Source: Stachybotrys elegans (taxonomy: Eukaryota; Ascomycota; Sordariomycetes; Hypocreales; Stachybotryaceae). Taken from it: 64,000 nucleotides of DNA. The notes beneath the pieces were generated by a model, which did no database searches, was not told the DNA's origin, and worked only from the letters and a program-made list of their open reading frames with translations. Both the position numbers and the translations under genes were made by a program. Below are positions 33,328 through 46,235 of this stretch, one piece after another (the stretch's first letter is position 1; every line of letters begins with the position of its first letter). The DNA lies in the NCBI GenBank assembly GCA_020746835.1, contig JAGPNK010000005.1, forward strand, positions 682,001 through 746,000, written 5' to 3'.

Positions 33328-36300
33328 CTAAAAAGCTCGCCCATTCGTCGATCGGCCGATGGTCTTGTAACTCTGGAACTGCCCGTTGGCGCCGAGCACA
33401 TCGAAACGCTCCGTACCCATGGCATCAGAGCTGTAGCCGCTGAACCAGTAGCCCGTCACCACGACCAGGTAGGTCAGGAGGAGGATGCTGCCCTTGAAGT
33501 AGTTGCTCTTACCCTCACCGTACATGTAGCTGAGCAGGAACACGCACATGATGACCATGACCATGTCCCACTGGGGGAAGAGCAGGGAGAAGATGTACAT
33601 GGCCGGATCGCCGCCGGCGGGGATGTTGGGATACACAGCCGAGAAGAGCACAAGGCAGGGAATCTGCAAGAGACAGACCTGCAAGGCGTAGGCGGAACCA
33701 ATCTCCATGGAAAGAGCAATGTTGCCGTTCATGGCGAATGAAATAGCGTTCTGATGCAGGTTAGCAGTTATCCAATACTAGCAAGAAAGGTTTGCCGTAC
33801 CAAAAATTCCGTGGTGTTGGGAACCAGGGCAAACAGTGTGAGACCCAAAAACTTTTGATCGATCGAGAAGCTCTCCAGGACGACATCTACAGTGTCCACG
33901 AGGATCTCGGCGATAATGGCGTAGAGAACAGTGGCTCCCAAGAGGATGACAGCACTCTTGGTTCGACCCCAATTCGGGGCATCATGACCGTGACCACCGG
34001 CGTGAGTGGTAGTCGCCTCAGCGTCGTCGTCACCCTCGGGCACAGTCGTGGCGCGAACCGTACCTTGCGCTCGGGAGCTGCTGGTGGGGACGGCCGCAGA
34101 GGATCCCTTCCGGGCGACACGGTCTCGGGTCGCGATAGTGGCAGCTGTGGCGGCAATCTCGGCCACCTCCCGCACGAGCACGTTACTCTCAGCCTCGCTC
34201 AAGCCAGGAACCCGGATGGGACGAGCATCGCCGGTCTTGGGAGGAACCACATGGGGAGGGGTATGACCGCCATTCGGAGGCACAGAATCTGACAAGGTCG
34301 ATGCCTGCCGTGAGCCTTCTTCGGAACGTGCAGTCAACCCAACCTGCTTCAGAGATTGGCCCAAGATGCGCTTGTACAGAGTTGAGTCGCGCAGTTCAGC
34401 GCCCGTGGCCTCGGCGGTGGATGGCTGCTGAGAGGTTCGAATAGTAGAAGAGTGCATCTGTTCCTCGTGTCGCTTCTCATCCACCTCGGCATTCCAGATA
34501 ACGGCGGCGTGGGTTCGGAGGGTGAACCACAGACCAATAAGGTACGACAAGAACAGCATGGCGGCGGCCAAATAACAATAGGGGCGGACAGCCTCAATGT
34601 AGAATCTGTCATTGAGGGCGGGGACCTGAGAAAAGTAGCATCGTCGGCAATCGCGGGAGTCACTGGTGCCGTCATCATTGATGAGCTGGTAGTCCTCGCA
34701 GTCCAGGCAGTTCAGCTCATGTGTCCCGTAGATTTGATAGAACAGCGTCGGGCCAAAGGCGCCAACCACAGCGAACAGGAGCATGGTCGATGTAACTCCA
34801 GCAGACTTGGCGTTGAACCGCTGCGTCTTGCGCTTGATGGCACCGAAGCACATGGAGATGCCGGGCAGAAACAGGATACCGGCGAAGATGCTTCCGACAA
34901 TGCTGCCCTCAACAAGAGCACCCTTGCCTTGGCTAAGAGCGACGCAGTAAAGAAAGACTTCCACCACGGTGGCGAAGAAAGCGTTGATGGCAGCACCGAG
35001 ACCCATGGACGACTGTGCCGAGATGGATGCGACAGCCTGTCCGATGAAGTAAGCAAGAGGAATAATGGACAGCAGACCGGCCACAAAGAGGAAGGCAGGC
35101 GAGGTAATGAATGTCTTCATTTCAAGCACGCCAGCGAGGACCAGCCAGTCGAAGATGACAAAACCAACGACCACCATGAGGTTGATGAGGAAGATGTTGG
35201 TTCCGTCGATGGTATACTTCCAGTACTTGGAACCAACGGCTCGGTAGGTACAGAGCAGGATGGACGAGTCGGGGGCGTCGTCCATTCTGGCGTAGCTGAT
35301 ATCGGCCTCGAAGGAAAGGGCTAGAGGGTGGCGCTTCAGGTGGTTGAAGATCAGCATAGTGACCTTACCCATGGGGATCCAGAAGACGAGGAACCAGCAT
35401 ATGGCCGAGACGAGGAGCAGGGAAGGCGTGATGAGGCACCAGAAGAAGACGAAGAAGATGACTCGGCCGACGTTCCACTCTCCGCGCCCAAACATTCTCC
35501 TCTTCTGTCGAGGGGAGTCGCTATTTTCGCCACGGGGTCCGCGGCCCAGGAGGCTCTCGGTCTCGCTGGGCTCGGAGTCGATGCTTCGTCTTGAGCGACC
35601 TACGATGGACCGATTCCTGTCTCCGTCAGGGCCAAAGAAGAGACGGCCATACTCGAGGTCGCCGCTCTGCCACTGCTCGTACTCGGAGATGCTCCTTCCC
35701 TCATCTCCATCTTCGTGCAGATAGGCCTCGTCCTTTTCGAGTCGTACAAATTTGCCAAAGGGGTAGAAAATGTATCCCGCAAGGCCCCATAGCACTCGTC
35801 CGTACTCCCTCCCGCTCGGGGCGGCGGCGAACAGCAGGCAAGTAATAGCGCCCAGAGCTGCGAAACTGGCCAGCCACCAGCCAAAGACCAAGGTCCAGAT
35901 GATGTTGAAGAACAGAAGCCAGGGGCTGACTCTGCCGCCAGGGGTGGAGTGAATATCGGCCGCGGCCGACTTTTGAATAGATCGATCCTTTTTGTAGAGC
36001 GCGGGCTTCCATACCCTGATACCGAATGGGTGAGTCTGGTTGATGGCTTGCTGGCGGTCCTTGAGGGTAAAACTCTCGGCTTCGCTGATGTCGCTGTTGG
36101 AATCGCAATCAACATGCTCAGTGAGCGCCAGCCCTTCCTCGTCATCCTCCTCCTGTTCTGTTTCGGGCTCCTCCTCGTCTTCCTCGGCGAGATCCAGCTG
36201 AGATTCACGCAGCTCGTTGTCCTCGCCATCCTCGGTGCTACGGTACGACTGGACACGCGAAAGGTTGACACCGAGCACGGACCGGCGGCGAACACTGTGA

Positions 36301-36845
36301 GCAGAGGGAGGCTCTCGCTGGCGCCCGGCGGCGTCAGCCTCGACTTCCTCAACGTCGTCGTCGACAGAAAAGACTTCGCCTTTATGTGGAGTAGTGGACG
36401 AGGTTCGTCTCGAGAAAGGGGGTTTGCGCAGACGCGAGACTGATTTGGTACGATCGGGGCCGAGACGGGGAGATCGGGCGTGCTGCATGCCTTGAGGCTT
36501 GAGCTGAGGCTCAGCCAAGGTCTGGCTACTACTGGGGATAGTCGGGGACTGTATGGTGCCTGAGATGCAGACGCTGGGTTAGTAGAAGCTCCGGAACAAG
36601 TGGAAGAAGAAGAGTTCCGGCATGGCACGAAAGTAAACACGCCGTGAAGATGCGGTGCGAGGCGACGTACCGTAGCCTTCGGGCCTCCTCCGGACGGTAT
36701 CGGTCGACTGGAAGCTCTCGGAAAGACCTTCATCCTCTCGACGAGTTACGACGGACGGGTTGCGAGTATCGGTGGGCGTGACGGCCTCGGAGCCGTCGCT
36801 GGGGCGTTTGCCTGCCGAGGAGGCATCGCGACTGGAGGAATCCAT
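33328..36845 (-). CDS. vnx1: Vnx1-type vacuolar cation/H+ antiporter (CaCA family)
   Basis: Exons 36671-36845, 33801-36559 and 33328-33750 give 1118 residues; both introns keep frame. The N-terminal ~170 residues are charged and probably disordered, with an acidic run (about 130-155). Two YccF/DUF307-like membrane blocks follow (SPWLLFFNIIWTLVFGWWL and VGRVIFFVFFWCLITPSLL). Then come two Na/Ca-exchanger halves, with alpha repeats GAAINAFFATVVEVFLY and PNTTEFLNAISFAMNGNI. A long hydrophilic loop divides the halves. The arrangement matches yeast Vnx1, a vacuolar monovalent cation (Na+, K+)/H+ antiporter, rather than the shorter Ca2+/H+ exchanger Vcx1. Cation preference is an inference from the family. 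Divergent from rpt6. Confidence 0.92.
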
Positions 36846-38963
36846 TCTGTGTCTGCGCCTACGTCTTCGTCTGCGTGATGTGACGCGGTAGTTGGGCCGA
36901 CGCGAAGAGAGTCTACGGCATAGGCCGTGTCACGTTGGGGGAGGGGCCGAGGAATGAAATTGTCGTGAGTCGGACGCCGTTGGTTTTGACGGGACGAGAA
37001 GATAAGATCCCCGAGGTAACCCGCAAGGCAAGGCAAGTGCTGTAGGAACCCTGGTCAGCCGATGTCAGGGACCCGCATATCAACAACCTGGTCCTTCGAC
37101 GTCTTCAAGGGGGGGACCATGCTAAGATAGAGATACCTGAAGATGGCTGCTAGGACATGGACACGGAGTGTGTACAGAAGGGTGCAGGTGACGGGAGGAT
37201 GGACAGGGTGTCCCGCTTATTGAGGAGGGGGTGGAAGTGCGATGATGATTTCCAACTCACATTCAGCGGATGATCAGATGCACAGCGATGCACGATGATG
37301 CGCACGAGAGGCGGCGGGTGGATTTGCTGCGACGCGTGCCGAGCCAAGGAGGACCAAGAAGGAATAAGACGGCAAGCTCGGGTAAGCTCTGGGCAGAAGC
37401 AGACACGCTGAGTCTAATTCTGGTGGACCGACACGCTGACTACCTCACTAGGTATAACTATAATAATGGTCAGTGGGCAACAATGCCAGAGAGGGAAAAG
37501 AGACGACAGCAGCACCTTTCTCGTGATGGTTACCTTGGCAGAAATAAATGCGCGTGGATGCAGCAAGCAGAATGGTTTATGCGCTCTGATTGTCTTCATC
37601 TTTCTCCGTGACCGAGCTCAGCTTTTCTGCGCCTGCCACCGCTACTAGCAGATGGTGCTAATAATGCCAGTAATTAATCTTTGCAGGTCTGGCTCCCAGG
37701 GAAACTGGTACACCCACTTTCATTACCGGCATTATATTGACGGTATCCACGACATGCGCGACAAACCGTCGCATCCCCATTTCGTCCTTCCCCAGTCCGT
37801 TCTAGCAGCGGTCGGCCAAGTGCAGCGATGTGCAACCGCTTGCCTGCCAATGCCCGTCATCTGCCAGCTCCCAGCTGCCATCCTGCCGCTCTGATCTGCG
37901 CCTGGCTGCTGCTCCCTTGCCATCTGAAACAGAGGCACATTTTGAGACGCAAAGCTGATGAACTGACTCGCTCCGGTGCGCGCAGGATAGGCGGGATCGA
38001 GATGCATGGCAAGGATCAGTCTAACTTGGGTACCCAATGCTGCGCTGGTACCAACCGATTAACACGAGGAAAGAAGAAAAAGAGAGAAGAAAAAGAAAAA
38101 AAAAGGGAAAATCTATTGGAATCTTGAAGAATTCTTGACCCGCGGCTAATGATGTAATAGTAGCCCCTTTCGATTCACGGTGACCGCAATTTGCATCATG
38201 CAAAAAGAGCAAACAAACACAATTTACTTAAGTATGGAGGATGATCCATACATGGAGGATCGATCGTATCACCTGCTCCCTCGTGCAGCGTCACATCACA
38301 AGCTGCTGGTATTTATACAGCTAACCGTCCTACATACACCACCATGGCTAGAGCAAGACAGCCGTTCTACCCCGACCGTTGAAATAGTATGACTGCTCTT
38401 CATCCATGCACAGTTTTTTGAAAGATGTATGATCAATTATCTCCATTAAGTATGGGTCTCATGAAGAAGGCAGCTTGATGCCAGTTATATCGACAGGCAA
38501 GACTAGACGATATCCTTGTCTGAAGATATAAGGCCGAGCGTCAAATATTTATGGGACAAACAGAGAAAAACACACATGTAAAAACGGTCGAATTTATCTA
38601 AAAAGACCACACATTCATCTTGATGAATCTTGATGAATGAATGAATACCCTTCTCGTGAACAACCCCACATCCGACGTGTCTTATCGATAGCATATCATG
38701 CACCACCGGAGCTCGGCAGAACCGTGCTTCCGCACGCCCACGTCCGTTGACGCTGGCTTACGAGACAAGCTGTAGCCTTGTTGAGCTTCGACCTCATCAT
38801 CGCCAAGCGTAGCTCCGATTACACCTGTACCGCCCCCCCAACATCCATTCCAACGGTTCACTGGCCGCAACACCGAAAATCCGCCTAAACAGCCCTATCT
38901 GAACCTCAGAAAAGCCATCCCACTTTCGAATCGCTGCCCCGCGCACAGCGCCTTGCCTTCGCC
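36846..38963. promoter_or_regulatory. Long divergent intergenic region vnx1/rpt6
   Basis: 2118 bp between divergent starts, with no convincing coding frame or RNA gene. It includes an A/G-rich tract at about 38066-38110 and a direct repeat (TCTTGATGAA, twice, 38617-38636). The size suggests a long 5' leader for one of the genes; a leader intron is possible but not provable by eye. Confidence 0.45.
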
Positions 38964-40189
38964 ATGGCGCTCGACGCATACTACTCCCACAAGATCGAGG
39001 CGATGAAGCTCGAGATCCTCAAGGGTCAAGCCGCCCTGCGCCGTCTCGAAGCCCAGCGAAACGACTACAACTCACGAGTCCGTCTACTCCGCGAGGAGCT
39101 CGGCCTGCTGCAACAGCCCGGCTCGTATGTTGGCGAGGTGGTCAAGGTTATGAGCACCAAGAAGGTGCTCGTCAAGGTGCACCCCGAAGGCAAATATGGT
39201 TAGTTACCTACCTACCTGCTCTTGCTCGTACAGACTGGACTGACAAGCGTATAGTTGTTGATGTGTCCGACAGCGTCGATATTGCCAAGCTCACCCCCGG
39301 AAAGCGAGTCACCTTGTTGTCCGACAGCTACAAATTGGAGAAGATGCTCCCCTCTTCCGTCGATCCTCTCGTCTCTCTCATGATGGTCGAAAAGGTCCCC
39401 GACAGTACATACGACATGATTGGTGGACTTGATCAGCAAATTAAGGAGATCAAAGAGGTGATCGAGCTGGGTCTCAAGCACCCCGAACTCTTCGAATCTC
39501 TGGGTATCGCTCAGCCCAAGGGTGTGCTGCTGTACGGCCCCCCCGGTACCGGAAAGACACTATTGGCAAGAGCCGTTGCCCATCACACTGCCTGTAAATT
39601 CATCAGGGTATCAGGTTCCGAGCTGGTACAGAAGTACATTGGAGAGGGTAGCCGAATGGTCCGAGAGCTCTTCGTCATGGCCCGAGAGCACGCACCATCC
39701 ATCATCTTCATGGACGAGATCGACAGTATTGGTTCATCGCGTGTCGAGGGCTCCTCTGGCGGCGACTCTGAAGTCCAGAGAACTATGCTTGAGCTGCTGA
39801 ACCAGCTGGACGGTTTCGAGCCTACCAAGAACATTAAAGTCATCATGGCAACAAACCGTTTGGATATTCTCGACCCCGCGCTACTGCGACCCGGCCGTAT
39901 CGACCGAAAGATTGAATTCCCACCACCCAGTGTCGAGGCGCGAGCCGATATTCTCCGTATTCACAGTAGGAAGATGAACCTGACCCGAGGCATCAACCTC
40001 ACCAAGATTGCCGAGAAGATGAACGGGTGCTCCGGTGCCGAGTTGAAGGGTGTATGCACCGAGGCGGGCATGTACGCCCTCCGCGAGAGGAGAGTCCACG
40101 TTACGCAGGAGGACTTTGAACTGGCCACGGCCAAGATCCTCAACAAGCACGACGACAAGGAAGTGTCTCTTGGCAAGCTTTGGAAATAA
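38964..40189 (+). CDS. rpt6: 26S proteasome regulatory ATPase Rpt6
   Basis: Exons 38964-39198 and 39255-40189 give 389 residues; the 56-nt intron splits a Val codon. An N-terminal coiled coil (about 5-50, [20 protein letters not shown]) precedes an OB domain. The AAA+ core has Walker A GPPGTGKT (173-180), Walker B DEID (about 232) and the arginine-finger segment [14 protein letters not shown]. The C-terminus ends KLWK, as in Rpt6. Rpt6 is one of six ATPases of the base ring that unfold ubiquitinated substrates and open the 20S gate. The length agrees with the family. The [12 protein letters not shown] segment separates Rpt6 from Rpt1-5. Confidence 0.97.
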
Positions 40190-40626
40190 GCACTGCTTTA
40201 GTGGGAGGATCTGGCGCTGGGATGGGGGGAAAATCTGGCGGACTAGGTGCAGGATTGTAAAGCTTAGGGAAATGTATGAACATCCCAGATTTACCAAGCG
40301 ACTTTGCCCGTCATGGTGCACACTTGCGGCGACTACCCGTAGCTGTGAGACGGCACGCGGCCATGGAGGGCGTTGCTGCCAACCGTACATTGAGCATATC
40401 GTATGGACCATACAGCGCTGATTAGATTCAATAAAGCGGAAAGCGTTTAATGAGTAATTCTACCGGCTAGCGATGGCCTTTAATGAAACGGTGCAACATG
40501 CCAAGTGAATGTGAGCATATGCTAGGCCGTACAGATGGCGTCTCATTAACCATACCATTGTCTGGGAGCAAAGGTCCTCTGCTTTTACTACTTCATAGAG
40601 GCGTAGAGTATAAGAAGCTTGTCACT
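40190..40626. other. Convergent 3' intergenic, rpt6/DUF1989 gene
   Basis: 437 bp between converging stops. No additional element recognised. Confidence 0.5.
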
Positions 40627-41740
40627 TCAACGCTTGCCCTCTCCTTCTGGGGACTGAATTCCGTGCATACGAGTATAGTTTGCCACGGCAGCCGGCTTCC
40701 ACCCATTCTTCTCCAGGAAGCTCTTGTCTTCTAGCTGGAAAACCTTGACGTGGAGCGGCCGGCAACACTCGAGCACCTCGACGGAGTCGATGCCTCCGAA
40801 TCCCCATTTCGACAGGTCACCTCCCGGACAAGTGCCTTGCCACATCAGCATCACCAGTGAATCGATTAGAGGGAAAGGAAAAGGGGGGAGGTTTGTACTT
40901 AGCGCCATGAGCAAGTCCTGCTCTGCCAGAAACTCGATATGATCACCCTTCTGCGCGGGACACGGGTTCATAAAGTAGCGACCTGCGTCATCCAAGCCCG
41001 TGATCTGGAAGAGGTTGATGACGTCGTGCACGTCGGCCTCGCAGAGCCCCCATGGGAGGACGGCCCGTGTCAGGTTGGAGTGGCAGTGGAAGTCGTACTG
41101 CTCGCCCGACAGCACCGTGTTGATGTACGGGTCGCAGCGCGTGCCTAACAGGTCGTGCACGCGGCCGCCGTGCTCGTCGTGCCCGTACCACGAGAGGCTG
41201 TCGCGGATGATGGTCGCCATGGGCCGCATGTACGGCAGGCAGGACCACAGCCGGTCGTAGGTCGAGACGTGCGTGGCATGGAGCTGACGCGTGCGACTGG
41301 CCCAGAAGCGCTCGCGCGGGTTGTGCCGGTTCCAGATGTTCAGATCCCCTTTCAAAATGTTGGCTACGTCAGAACAATAACACCGACCAGTATTGCCTTG
41401 CCTCTGGCACCCTCCCACCACGACACTCTCCCCCCCCCTCCCTGCCTTGCTTCATTTCTTTCTTTCCACTCCTCACCGGATATACCGTTTACGTACCAAC
41501 CTGTGGCCCCTCGGGCGTGCTGATCTGGACGATGGCACCTGCTGGGACGTTCCAGGCTCGCCCAGAGCGGACGGGGATGGTGAACTCTTCGATGAGGAGG
41601 CGGGGCGCGGTCTGGATGGAGTTGTAGAGGCCCTTGTCCACGGCCAGAGGAGAACCGGCGGAGGGCAGATACGCAGGGACGGGCGTGGGGATCGGCTGCC
41701 TCACCCGGAGGCGCTCGCGAGGGTCCTCAGTCTGAGCCAT
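40627..41740 (-). CDS. DUF1989 (urea carboxylase-associated-like) protein
   Basis: Exons 41497-41740, 40899-41348 and 40627-40835 give 300 residues. Intron 1 (148 nt) joins GPQV to GDLNIWN. Intron 2 is 63 nt, a multiple of three and free of in-frame stops, so a retained form 21 residues longer is possible. The sequence shows the DUF1989 core: WNVPAGAIVQI, then GDLNIWNRHNPRERFW, SCLPYMRPMATIIRDS, TRCDPYINTVLSG, HCHSNLTRAVLPWGL, DVINLFQITGLD, YFMNPCPAQKGDHIEFLAEQDLLMAL and STCPGGD. Bacterial relatives lie next to urea carboxylase/allophanate hydrolase genes. The fungal members have no established reaction, though conserved His, Cys and Asp residues suggest metal binding. Cytosolic; no targeting signal seen. 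Confidence 0.85.
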
Positions 41741-44700
41741 GGTTGTGTGTACGCACAGTGATCACCAGCAGGGAAGAGGGAGGAAAGGAGGGCAGTTACC
41801 GGGCAGCTTCAAGGCCCAGAGTGCAAAACAGAGCTCCCACCATGGTCACGCGGGGTGCGGCGGATCTCTCTAGGCTAGGCGGGCCTCACAAAAAAGCGGG
41901 AGGAGCTTGGTGGAGGACATGGAAACATCCAGTGCCCTGCTGATCTTGATCATTGCCGGGAGCGTTCCCGGTGCAGGACCAAGGCGTGATGACTGGATTT
42001 GATGCAAGGGCGCAAGGGCGCAAAGGCTCATGCTCCGCGAAATGCCTTGGAAACGTGATATAGTTGTACTAGAGGGTGCTCTATGGTCAAAATGGTTGAG
42101 CTATTTGTGGATGATGATGTCGGAGACCAACAGGTTCACGCTCGAATGATCCGAGGAGGGGGGTGTGGAATATCGAACGAACCCTGTGAACGGAACATGC
42201 CGATTTCGGGAACAGGAATGCATCCAAACTACCATTACGACGTCGCATTAAGGGGCGCTTTGGACATCAAAAAAACCTGCTTCTTCGCTCAAAAAGCAAT
42301 ATCGCGAGTTTAGTATCCATCAGGACCAGGCGCAGTGATTTTCTGGTCAAGCGCAGGACCCTGAATTCTCAGCACCGAAAACACGTTTTGCATGATGGGA
42401 AAAAGCAACGGAAACAGGAACCCCCCATGCTGATGCTGCCCTATACTGCGGTACCGGGTTCCGATGCTGCTCATTGGACGGCTAGACCTTGCATGTTATA
42501 TGCCATGGCATGATATTGCCCAGTCTCCTGTTTCTCAATGGGGGTTTATTGGAAACCGGGCCCAGCAGCAGATTCGTAATCGAGATGAGAGTTTTGGGGG
42601 CACAGGATTGTTTTGGCAATGCGGCGTTAGGGAGTCCAGGCTACTGGGACGTTGAGGGCTTAGCAGCTGGAATCGGAGAAAATGATGGCAGGGGGTGGCT
42701 GGCATTCCACGTACACTTACTTACATGCCCGTAGACCAGACCGGTCAAGCGGATGAATTGAGATGCAGGCACACGGGACATTAGCTGTTGCGAAGCATCC
42801 AAGTATCAAGGAAAACGTGGCTTCGGCGCGCGGGCTCGACTGCTGCCGCCTAGATCAGTAGACCGGTATCCAAGATATCCATGTCGATCTTGCAGGCGAG
42901 GGCGAGAAGTGCATGCCGGCACAGGCCTGCATGATAGAATGGCAGATGGAAGAGATGGGAAATGGGTAATCTGAGACCTCCGGCCAGCGAGCAAGCCCTC
43001 CCGACTGAGTCAGGGGGGGCACGCCTTGACGCTTGGGGGAGAAACAAGACCTTGACTAGAAGCAGTGGGGCGATCGGACGCTGGTTGATTACAGGGAAAG
43101 CGAGATTGAAAATGGTAAGCCAGCAGCGAGGACTGAGTAGCGTGTGCATGTCTAGCCGGGGCGTCAGCCCAAGATGCAGACCGCTTCCCGCTGGAACAGA
43201 GGCGCCTGGTGCTGACGCCGTAACAAGCCTATCCGCATCGCCCACAACTGGAACAAGCTGAGACCCTGAATGCATTGCAGACCAGATTCGAGCCGGTTCA
43301 GATTCGGGGAGGGGCGGCGGGCGGCGGGCAGCGAGCGACACGCCTCAAGTGATCGGGTGGTTCGAGGTCGCGTGAGTGGAGACAGCTGATAGATGGTGTA
43401 GTATGGGAATAAGAGGAGGGTTTTCGTCATGACGTGCGCGCAGCAAAGACCAGGAGAGAAATGTCCGATGGTACGAGGGTAGGCAGCCCCCCAAGTTCCA
43501 GGCCTGGTCCATGGAATCCCAATGACGAATATGTTATGCGCGGGGGTACCAAGCCGGGCCGGAGCTATGTACAAAGTTGGGCTATTCCATCTTCTTTTCT
43601 TTCTTATTTGTGCTCGCTCCGTTGGACAGGAAGTTTGTGGTTCGCGACCGAGGCGGCCTCCTTGTCGGACGTTGAGCCGATAAATCAAGGGTGTGCTGTG
43701 AATGTTTCTTCTCTAGCCTCTATGTTCTTAGCGTGCATCTGAAGGAGGGCATCGGTGGAGGGGGGGAAGGCAAAGGAAGACGAGCCCGAACCCGGCCGGG
43801 AATGGAGTTTCCTGGACGGTGTACTTGTGCTGAATGTACTCGGAAAGGTTGTGGCGAGCCCGGGTGGGGGGATACAGTGGGAGAGGGGGGTGACTTGAGA
43901 ATGGCGACATCGCTCTCTCTGTCTCTCTCTTTTTTTCTTTCTTTCTTTTTCTTCTTCTTCTTTTTTCTTCTTGGATTTTTTTGAGGGTCGTGTGTGCACT
44001 CTTTTGGGAGGGTGGTTGGCTGCCCATTGGAATAGAATGCCTGAATGCCTGAATGGAAGAAAGTTGTCGATGGGCTAAGCGTTTAGTCGCACAAGGGGTG
44101 GGCGGGGAGGGACCAGCCTGTGACGTGGTTGTGGGGCGGCAGAGAGGGTGTGATTGGACGGGCGTGGCAACAGAGACCCCCCTGTGTTGGGGATTCTGGC
44201 GGGGACCCTGGCGCCACAATGACGACGGAAAGTGCGAGCGTGAGTCGTCATTTCGCCTGCAGCCGCTCCTCCAACCAGAGGGCCTGTCTGTCTGTCCACT
44301 TTGGATTTGCCCATGCAGCGCAACCACTGCCTGGACGCTATCGCTGGGGTTAGAACAGCTGCAGCATGTAGAACTGATGTCCATGGCGAACATGTATGCA
44401 GGCAAGCTGGGAACGGGTCGTTCGAGTTGGGAGAACCGAAAGTCATGGAATAAAATGCTGAATAACACAGGACTGAGATGGACAGTGCTGTGCGTAGAAG
44501 CGGTCAACAGCAATGAGGCAGATGATGTGACACATGCACGCACCCCGTCGCTGCCCCATAGCCCTCCAGCCCTTATGTGCTGTTACTGCTGCTCTCTCTC
44601 TCACTTCGCTCTCATCGCTACCTCTGCGCATGGTTTCAAGGTCATGCTGCGTCATGGCCCAGATCGACGACCCCCTCTCCTCAGGGGACGGGCCATCATG

Positions 44701-44799
44701 ACAACACGCATTCAAGCTGAACCCTCGTTCGGGATGGATTAGTAGTCTCTTGTCGAGAGACGGCTTACAAGAAACCTATGTCATTAATGAAAAAGGGGA

Positions 44800-44819
44800 G
44801 GGGGGGGGGGGGGGGGGGG
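44800..44819 (+). repeat. Homopolymer run of 20 G
   Basis: Twenty consecutive G residues, preceded by GGGGA. It is far longer than any other G run here and is prone to sequencing or assembly length error. Confidence 0.9.
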
Positions 44820-46164
44820 TGAACCCGCACGTTCTAGACCTCAACGTCTGATTCTGCATTTTCCTGCTCCGAGCGGGCATGGGTTTGTTGCCGCGTCGTA
44901 ATCAATGTGCTAACTAAGTGGATGCGTGAGGGTTGTGTAGATGGCCGGTTGCTTCTTTTCTTTTTTCCCTCCCAGGCAAAGCAGCACATGGCGGCTCGAC
45001 ACATCACGGTCAGTTGGTCCCCTGGGCCCTCTCTTGGCATGTGTTTCCAACCAAAAAGAACGAGTGAGGAGGGGGGGGGGGATAAAAAGATAGGTTAACT
45101 TATTAGCACAAGTCTGGCGTGTGTACCTCAATGTTGTGTTTCTCTCCCCTCATAAACCACCCGAGCCAGCTTGCCCTCCCCTCCCCTCCTTCGGCGACTT
45201 CATCGTCGGCTCCCTCGCGCGCCTCTTCCCGTTTCCATTGGCACGGCTCGGGTTTGAGCTAACAGCTAGGCGGGCGGCGGACGGCCTGGTTGGCAAGAAG
45301 GACAGAAAGCCTCCCCCCTCCCCGCCGGGCGAGTGATGATCCTTTCCTCAGGCGACCGTGATAGGCACGGTATTATTTTTCATAGTGTTCTGGCTCCCCC
45401 TACCACGTCGGTGTACATACCACCCCCTCTTTGCGGCTTGCACTGCAACCCTCCCAGAGGCGATTAATTAACATGGGAAGGGGAATCGGCGAGGCGATTG
45501 CTGGCTCAGGCTGGTACGCTGGATCCTCGGTGCGTCAATAGTGTGTCACTATTCGTCGTTGGGACTGTGAGCTCCTGTCGCTCATTCTCTTGGCTGTCCA
45601 TCCCCAGGACCCTCTCTCTCTCTCTCTCTTGTCCTCTTGGCCTCTTGTTTTTGTCTTTGTCTTTGGGATTTTACAGCTGCAATAAATACTGTGCACCAGC
45701 TATACTATGTACCAAGCAAAGTGAGGCCCCGCTCCAGTCATGTTGCTGGAAGTGTTTGAATCGGCCTCCCAAGTAGGTACTAAGGTCAGGTACCTCTCCG
45801 TAGGTACCTGTAGGCATTGCCGCAGCATAGATCATCCCACACCTCCCGCGCTGTCCTCACACCCCCAAATCCCTTAGCTCACCCTCCTCTTACGCCACTG
45901 ACCACCCCGCGTGCGCTAATCTCCTGGAGCCGCCAAGCTCCTTCACCAGATTATCTCCCCTGTCTCGTCTCCTCCTGTCTGCCATCACTTTGTCCTGGGT
46001 CCCCTACTGGCCCCTCCACTCTTCTGGCTCCTCGACGCCGCCTTGCCTTGTCATGCCTTGCCTTGCCTTGTCTTTACCTTGACCTTTACCTTGACCTTCA
46101 CTTCCTGTCCACACTCCCGCCCCGTAGTAGTGCTCCCTCTACTCTCTGTACATCGCGGGACCGT

Positions 46165-46235
46165 ACCGCTTCTTCTTCTTCTTCTTCTCCTTCTCCTTCT
46201 CCTTCTCCTTCTCCTTCTCCTTCTTCCTCTCAAAC
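46165..46235 (+). repeat. TTC/TTCTCC pyrimidine microsatellite
   Basis: A stretch of TTC trinucleotides followed by about six CTCCTT-type hexamers, all pyrimidine on the + strand. It lies about 700 bp before the phosphatase start, within probable promoter or leader DNA. Polypyrimidine stretches upstream of start sites are frequent in filamentous fungi. Confidence 0.85.

Noticed and set aside
33957..33975. tRNA B-box-like GGTTCGACCCC
   Set aside because: Lies inside the vnx1 coding exon and has no cloverleaf around it.
34452..35324. Plus-strand frame of 290 codons opposite vnx1
   Set aside because: It is the antisense shadow of the transporter's membrane domains, produced by codon bias.
42850..43688. 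Minus-strand open frames of 163 and 174 codons
   Set aside because: Composition is irregular, there is no recognisable motif, and the frames overlap each other and plus-strand frames.
44053..44742. Plus-strand frame of 229 codons in the gene-free island
   Set aside because: Rich in Trp, Cys and Arg with no domain; a minus-strand frame of similar size overlaps it. It looks like chance.
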